Part shown: positions 6,820-9,870 of the stretch, in pieces | Numbering within the stretch: the stretch's first letter is position 1 | How the letters are laid out: every line of letters begins with the position of its first letter | DNA from: an uncultured Verrucomicrobiales bacterium | GTDB taxonomy: Bacteria > Verrucomicrobiota > Verrucomicrobiia > Verrucomicrobiales > DEV007 | Assembly: GCA_937893785.1 (NCBI GenBank) | Contig: CALCSP010000164.1 | Coordinates: forward strand, 1-9,870 | Reading direction: 5' to 3' | DNA length: 9,870 nucleotides | Translations under genes and position numbers: made by a program | Notes under the pieces: generated by a model | Database searches by the model: none | Told to the model about the DNA's origin: nothing | The model's input: only the letters and a program-made list of their open reading frames with translations

Positions 6820-6880
6820 AATAAAAGTCACAAAAGGAAATCGTACTTTTATATCCCTTGTTGCAAAGGAAACAAATAAA

Positions 6881-8809
6881 TTAATTTAAGGTGCCTAGTA
6901 AGTCATGTCCAATATCGCTGCGACCACCAAGATTTTTATGGAAAAATTGCTCCATAGCGCGGTAAACATCGAACCTATTTTCTTCATTCCTAAACCCGTG
7001 ACCTTCGTTTTCTTTAATCATGTAAGGCACTTCAACGCCTTTCTTTCTCATTGCAGCAACCATCTGATCGGACTCCGATTTTTTCACTCTAGGGTCATTA
7101 GCGCCTTGGGCGATAAGAAGCGGAACTTTTATCTTATCTGCATGAAAAACAGGCGAAACTGATCTTAACAAGTCCGAATCGGCTTCTGGATGCCCCATCA
7201 TTTCATACATCATTTCCCGCATTGGTTCCCAGTAAGGTGGTATAGTTTCTAGGATGGTAAACAAATTCGAAACACCAACGTAATCAACCCCACATGCATA
7301 TAAATCGGGTGTAAATGCAAGCCCAGCTAAAACAACATATCCGCCATACGAAGCGCCAAAAATCCCAATTCGTTCAGGGTCCGAGATCCCTCGATTAATC
7401 AGCCAATTAACACCGTCAGTAATATCATCCTGCATAGCTCTCCCCCATTCCTTGAAACTCATTTCCCAGAATTGGCGTCCGTAACCAGTAGATCCCCTAA
7501 AGTTGATTTGAAAAACCGCATACCCTCTATTAGCTAAAAATTGAACATCAGGGCGAAACCCCCAAGTATCGCGGGCCCATGGGCCCCCATGCGGCAGAAC
7601 AACTGTAGGTAAACTGTTTGTAGAAACACCCAATGGTAGAGTGAGATACCCGTGTATAATGATGCCGTCCCTTGATTGGTAAACGACTGGCCTCATTGGA
7701 GACATGTGTTCTGACTTAATCCATGGACTAACGTCTACTAGATGTTGTAAGGTTTTGTTTACATGGTCGTAAAAATAATAAGAGCCACGATCACGATCGC
7801 TGTGGCTACGAATTAAGTATTTGTCCTCATTCAAATTTACACTAGCAATACTTACTTCCAAGCCATCAAGGCGTTGTTCAAGCCATTCTTGAATACTGCG
7901 ACGTTCTTCATCGAAAAATTGATACCCGCGACGTGCAGCCGTGAAAGAGACACCTGTGATGACCTTCCTTTTATCAGACCGTAAGAGGTTACTAACATCA
8001 ACTTGCGGATGTTGAAAAATGACTTCTGATTCCTCGGCCTTTATAGGGTCAAAGATTACAATAGCCTTTTTGTCACGCCCGAGATTTGAAGAGGCATAAA
8101 AGCTTTTATTGTCATATGTGAAAAATAAGGGATCAACACTTTCTTTAAAGTTCGTAGTTAGAATAATTTGAAACTGTTGTTCTTCGGTATTTCGATAGAG
8201 TATACTAGTACTAACCCCATCAGTACTCGTAACTAACCGTAGTTTGCCCTCGTGATCAGCCAGAAATGAAGTATAATTTCCTGGGTTTTCAAGCACCAGT
8301 TCCATATCGCCCGTTGTTAGATCGACACGATATGCATCAAAAACACGTTTATCACGATGATTATGCTGAATCAACATATGATTGGGATGCTGAGGCAAAT
8401 CATCAATCACTGAAGCCCTGGTATCCTCGTGTGGAGTTAAATCTCTAAGATTCGATCCGTCTCGATCAACAATAAATATATGAAAGTTTTCATCGCCTCC
8501 ACTATCAAGTGTGTAGGTTAACTGATCGTTGTTTGCCCAAAAAAAGCCTGGAATATCCCGGTCGCTAACGGAAGTTACACGCTTATGTTCTTTCGCACCT
8601 ATTTTTTGTATAAAAATATTCATGCGAGTGTTCCAAGGTTTTAGAAATGCAACGAAATCGCCTTTTGGTGAAATGGAGTGCGCAACTTCTGAAGGGTTCT
8701 TGAAGAAATCGGATATTGGAATAATTGGTGAAGATGCTTTTCCTGTGTCTGCTTCAATCATGTGCGGAAAAAATATTGTTAAGATCCAAATTATTATGTG
8801 TTTTTGCAT
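6881..8809 (-). CDS. Exported S9-family peptidase (prolyl oligopeptidase / acylaminoacyl-peptidase-like)
   Basis: Serine peptidase of 642 aa that probably trims peptides in the periplasm. Residues 4-15 form a hydrophobic signal core with likely cleavage near Ala20. An N-terminal beta-propeller (about 35-370) contains WD-like units such as SPKGDFVAF, WANNDQLTYT and VDRDGSNLRDLTP. The alpha/beta-hydrolase domain (about 380-627) carries LPHGGPWARD (405-414), nucleophile Ser487 in GASYGGY, Asp572 in GANDPRV and His604 in EGHGF, so the catalytic triad is complete. The length is typical of the exported S9 group. The gene stands alone: 115 bp separates it from the phosphoesterase upstream and 243 bp from the operon downstream. 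No Shine-Dalgarno is obvious before the ATG. Exact specificity (dipeptidyl-peptidase or acyl-aminoacyl-peptidase) cannot be told from sequence. Confidence 0.93.
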   Translation of the reverse strand: MQKHIIIWILTIFFPHMIEADTGKASSPIIPISDFFKNPSEVAHSISPKGDFVAFLKPWNTRMNIFIQKIGAKEHKRVTSVSDRDIPGFFWANNDQLTYTLDSGGDENFHIFIVDRDGSNLRDLTPHEDTRASVIDDLPQHPNHMLIQHNHRDKRVFDAYRVDLTTGDMELVLENPGNYTSFLADHEGKLRLVTSTDGVSTSILYRNTEEQQFQIILTTNFKESVDPLFFTYDNKSFYASSNLGRDKKAIVIFDPIKAEESEVIFQHPQVDVSNLLRSDKRKVITGVSFTAARRGYQFFDEERRSIQEWLEQRLDGLEVSIASVNLNEDKYLIRSHSDRDRGSYYFYDHVNKTLQHLVDVSPWIKSEHMSPMRPVVYQSRDGIIIHGYLTLPLGVSTNSLPTVVLPHGGPWARDTWGFRPDVQFLANRGYAVFQINFRGSTGYGRQFWEMSFKEWGRAMQDDITDGVNWLINRGISDPERIGIFGASYGGYVVLAGLAFTPDLYACGVDYVGVSNLFTILETIPPYWEPMREMMYEMMGHPEADSDLLRSVSPVFHADKIKVPLLIAQGANDPRVKKSESDQMVAAMRKKGVEVPYMIKENEGHGFRNEENRFDVYRAMEQFFHKNLGGRSDIGHDLLGTLN

Positions 8810-8924
8810 TAGGACTTTTTGTGATTTGTTTACATTTGGGGGTTTTTCAGCAGAACATAATATACAGTGCTGGGAGGCAAATAATAATGGTGATTTTTAT
8901 GTGAATGTGTAAATAAATTGCTTT

Positions 8925-9833
8925 TCAACAAACACAGACAATATCTTTACTTTTCTCCGCAAACTCTTTGCCCCTGAGAAGGCGTTCAGCGAAGACTTCT
9001 GGCAGCCCTGATTTTTTTAGAGCGCTAATGGTTTGATTAACATCATAAGGAACTTCTCTTATTTGAACATCCTTTGAATTTGTATTAAATATCACATAGG
9101 TTGCTTCTATACCACCATGGCGCGGTTCTCCAACACTGCCGGCATTTATTAATAATTTAGGGTTAAGAACTACCTCCTTTGGACTTGCCCCTTTGGCGAT
9201 ATATATGTTCTTTTGAATTTGGTCTTTAAGACCTAATTCTGCTGTGACCCGCATGGTTCCTTGTATCTTTTTAGAAAAAGGAACATGAGTGTGCCCGCAT
9301 ATTAGCACATCGCAATCGCCCGATGCAGCGCGTTCAAATAATATGAGATCATGGGTGGATTCCATGAGGTATTCCCCAGTGCTGCGAGGGCTACCATGAA
9401 CCATGAGCAGTGTTCCTGCATTTGTATCAGTAATACGCTGGCCAAAATATAGTTCGCTTAGGAAACGCCTATTAGATTCCGTGATCTCAGAGCGAGTCCA
9501 CTCGAACGCAGCATGCCCATACTTTTCATCTTCTTCAGTAATAAACTTACACCCACAATCCTCTTGCTCCATTCCAATACCTTCGTCCCAGCACCCTAAA
9601 ACGGTGGTCAAATTATTTTGCTGAACAAATTTTATAACTTCATTAGGGAAAGGTCCATATCCAACCAAATCGCCGAGACAGTAAACCTTGTCTACGTTCT
9701 GTTTCTGAATATCATCCCAAACAGCCTCCAAGGCAGCCATGTTGCCGTGTATACAAGAGATGATTGCGATTTTCTGAGGTTTTTGGGGGATCTTTATTCT
9801 CTCTCCTTCAAGTGAATTTTGTGAACTCATCAT
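8925..9833 (-). CDS. Calcineurin-type metallophosphoesterase with cysteine-substituted metal site
   Basis: Protein of 302 aa in the Metallophos_2/YfcE-MJ0936-like family, cytosolic (no signal). Visible motifs are ISCIHGN (25-31, normally SDIHGN), CLGDLVGYGP (52-61), LGCWDEGIG (79-87, normally GNHD or GNYD), MVHGSPR (144-150), CGHTHVPF (179-186) and NAGSVGEPRHG (230-240). The metal-ligand Asp of DxH is Cys27 (codon TGT), and the ligand Asn with its following catalytic His are Cys81-Trp82 (TGC TGG). Asp55, the HG of HGSP and the GHTH pair remain. Other cysteines include the C93-G-C95 pair and a C-terminal CVC. The DCGC segment (92-95) recalls a subfamily I remember as having GNYD. It may be inactive, redox-controlled or use a different metal. 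Met1 or Met2 can start; an in-frame stop lies just upstream. No substrate can be named. Confidence 0.85.
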   Translation of the reverse strand: MMSSQNSLEGERIKIPQKPQKIAIISCIHGNMAALEAVWDDIQKQNVDKVYCLGDLVGYGPFPNEVIKFVQQNNLTTVLGCWDEGIGMEQEDCGCKFITEEDEKYGHAAFEWTRSEITESNRRFLSELYFGQRITDTNAGTLLMVHGSPRSTGEYLMESTHDLILFERAASGDCDVLICGHTHVPFSKKIQGTMRVTAELGLKDQIQKNIYIAKGASPKEVVLNPKLLINAGSVGEPRHGGIEATYVIFNTNSKDVQIREVPYDVNQTISALKKSGLPEVFAERLLRGKEFAEKSKDIVCVC

Positions 9834-9870
9834 TTGTTACATTAATCATGTTTCAATTTATTAAATTAAA
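9834..9870 (-). promoter_or_regulatory. AT-rich leader of the phosphoesterase gene (partial)
   Basis: The last 37 bases are strongly AT-rich and would lie just upstream of the phosphoesterase start. No defensible -10/-35 pair or ribosome site can be named before the window ends. Confidence 0.25.

Noticed and set aside
8529..8912. 127-codon plus-strand frame opposite the S9 peptidase start
   Set aside because: It is mostly antisense to a well-supported gene, without motif, signal or ribosome site.
1..9870. CRISPR array, insertion sequence, tRNA or rRNA gene
   Set aside because: No spaced direct repeats, transposase frame, terminal inverted repeats or recognisable tRNA/rRNA segments were seen by eye on either strand.

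Overview
The window reads as bacterial chromosome. All eight well-supported protein genes lie on the minus strand; only a decayed plus-strand remnant near the left edge breaks this. Base composition is moderate by eye. The cysteinyl-tRNA synthetase (HIGN signature, CCGPTVYG, HVEPSAVAHIP block), the YidD form and the small gene upstream of the TatD-like hydrolase resemble Verrucomicrobiota (Opitutae-type) proteins as I remember them. The phylum is an inference from recall, not a search result.

Layout in the direction of transcription (right to left). (1) 9833-8925: cytosolic calcineurin-type metallophosphoesterase in which two expected metal ligands are cysteines. (2) 8809-6881: exported S9-family prolyl-oligopeptidase-like peptidase, a single gene with 115 bp and 243 bp gaps on either side. 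(3) A 243-bp control region (6638-6880) holding a hairpin plus T-tract that may end the peptidase transcript and a near-perfect 16-bp palindrome 49 bp before the next gene. (4) A tightly packed run of seven genes, 6637-573: unknown 77-aa protein, EboB/TatD-like metal hydrolase, COG0523 (CobW/G3E) GTPase, cysteinyl-tRNA synthetase, YidD, PepSY-TM membrane protein and PhoD-like exported phosphatase. Spacings are 12, -1, 2, 59, -4 and 36 bp, so one operon (or two, split at the 59-bp gap) is likely. (5) 1-572: no intact gene. A frameshifted, stop-interrupted lipoprotein-like reading frame lies on the plus strand, followed by an imperfect hairpin.

How they may work together: the first block puts a nucleotide-dependent metallochaperone-type GTPase (Walker A, CICC, His-rich stretch) between two metalloenzymes, a TatD/amidohydrolase-fold protein and the zinc-dependent CysRS. 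Published genome-context work links COG0523 proteins to zinc homeostasis and to duplicated zinc enzymes, CysRS among them, so metal supply to these partners is the leading hypothesis. The second block (YidD, PepSY-TM, PhoD-like) is envelope-oriented: membrane-protein insertion, a possible haem/iron-reductase-type membrane protein and a secreted metallophosphatase. No mobile element, CRISPR array, tRNA or rRNA was recognised.
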